Below are positions 12,438 through 12,659 of a stretch of 12,659 bases of DNA, in pieces. The DNA comes from UBA1189 sp045654565. GTDB taxonomy: Bacteria > Bacteroidota > Bacteroidia > Bacteroidales > Bacteroidaceae. A model generated the notes under the pieces. That model was given only the letters and a program-made list of their open reading frames with translations, made no database searches and was not told where the DNA came from. The stretch lies in NCBI GenBank assembly GCA_045654565.1, contig JAZONP010000182.1, positions 1-12,659 on the forward strand, given 5' to 3'. The position numbers and the translations under genes are program-made. Each line of letters begins with the position of its first letter. Within the stretch, counting starts at the first letter, position 1.

Positions 12438-12659
12438 ATGGCTAAGCAAAAGAAATTTATCACCTGTGACGGTAATCAGGCCGCTGCGCATATCTCGTAT
12501 ATGTTCACCGAGGTAGCAGCTATCTATCCTATCACCCCGTCATCAACAATGGCTGAGTATGTCGACGAGTGGGCAGCTCAGGGCCGTAAGAACATCTTCG
12601 GCGAGACAGTACTCGTACAGGAAATGCAGTCCGAGGGCGGTGCTGCTGGAGCCGTACAC
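12438..12659 (+). CDS. nifJ: Pyruvate:ferredoxin (flavodoxin) oxidoreductase, N-terminal part; 3' end outside window
   Basis: The enzyme oxidises pyruvate with coenzyme A to acetyl-CoA and CO2, passing electrons to ferredoxin, and is central to anaerobic energy metabolism. Only the first 74 codons are present. They contain the opening of the pyrimidine-binding/domain I region: FITCDGNQAAAHISYMFTEV, then AIYPITPSSTMAEYVDEWAA, a hallmark of the single-chain enzyme (also called por), and VQEMQSEGGAAGAVH. ATG at 12438 is the only sensible start and gives the family's usual N-terminus. The 61 bases before it are AT-rich with no clear consensus promoter and no terminator for the preceding gene. Iron-sulphur and thiamine diphosphate motifs lie beyond the window. 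Confidence 0.94.
   Translation, partial: MAKQKKFITCDGNQAAAHISYMFTEVAAIYPITPSSTMAEYVDEWAAQGRKNIFGETVLVQEMQSEGGAAGAVH

Overview
The window looks like chromosomal DNA of a Bacteroidota bacterium, most likely from the Prevotella/Segatella group. The evidence is the nusB-yajC-YbbR-coaE-DUF5606 gene order with a long form of NusB, a DUF4923-type lipoprotein, a xylulokinase/xylose isomerase pair, and several promoters that fit the Bacteroidota pattern TTG-N19-21-TAnnTTTG. No rRNA, tRNA, CRISPR array or phage genes were seen.

Layout. (1) 1-757 is the C-terminal end of a secreted carbohydrate-active enzyme with a discoidin-like domain. (2) 758-1265 is a 508-bp gene-free stretch packed with repeats: degenerate TGAGC repeats, a terminator-like hairpin, a 170-bp MITE-like element with 23-bp inverted ends and an 8-bp flanking duplication, a hairpin repeat (R2), two copies of a short repeat (R1), and the nusB promoter. 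(3) 1266-4183 is a housekeeping run: nusB, yajC, a YbbR-domain protein and coaE. (4) 4267-5433 holds a DUF5606 gene and a DUF4923 lipoprotein gene, ending at a bidirectional terminator shared with the convergent ruvB (5507-6532, minus). (5) 6875-9698 is the xylBA pair, preceded by a long leader. (6) 9709-10998 (minus) is an unassigned ATP-grasp-like protein. (7) 11198-12376 is an AAA-type ATPase with a winged helix, divergent from (6). (8) 12438 onward is the start of pyruvate:ferredoxin oxidoreductase.

Functionally, the window combines core functions (transcription antitermination, Sec accessory, CoA synthesis, branch migration, pyruvate oxidation) with plant-sugar use. XylA and XylB take D-xylose to xylulose 5-phosphate; the truncated first gene may belong to glycan breakdown.

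The most unusual part is the repeat content. The R2 hairpin repeat between the first gene and nusB occurs again inside the ATP-grasp-like gene about 9.4 kb away (34 of 40 bases identical over the core) and is translated there. The same gene carries a second in-frame stretch that looks like intergenic low-complexity DNA. Together with the MITE-like element, this suggests small non-coding repeats that move in this genome and can become part of a protein.
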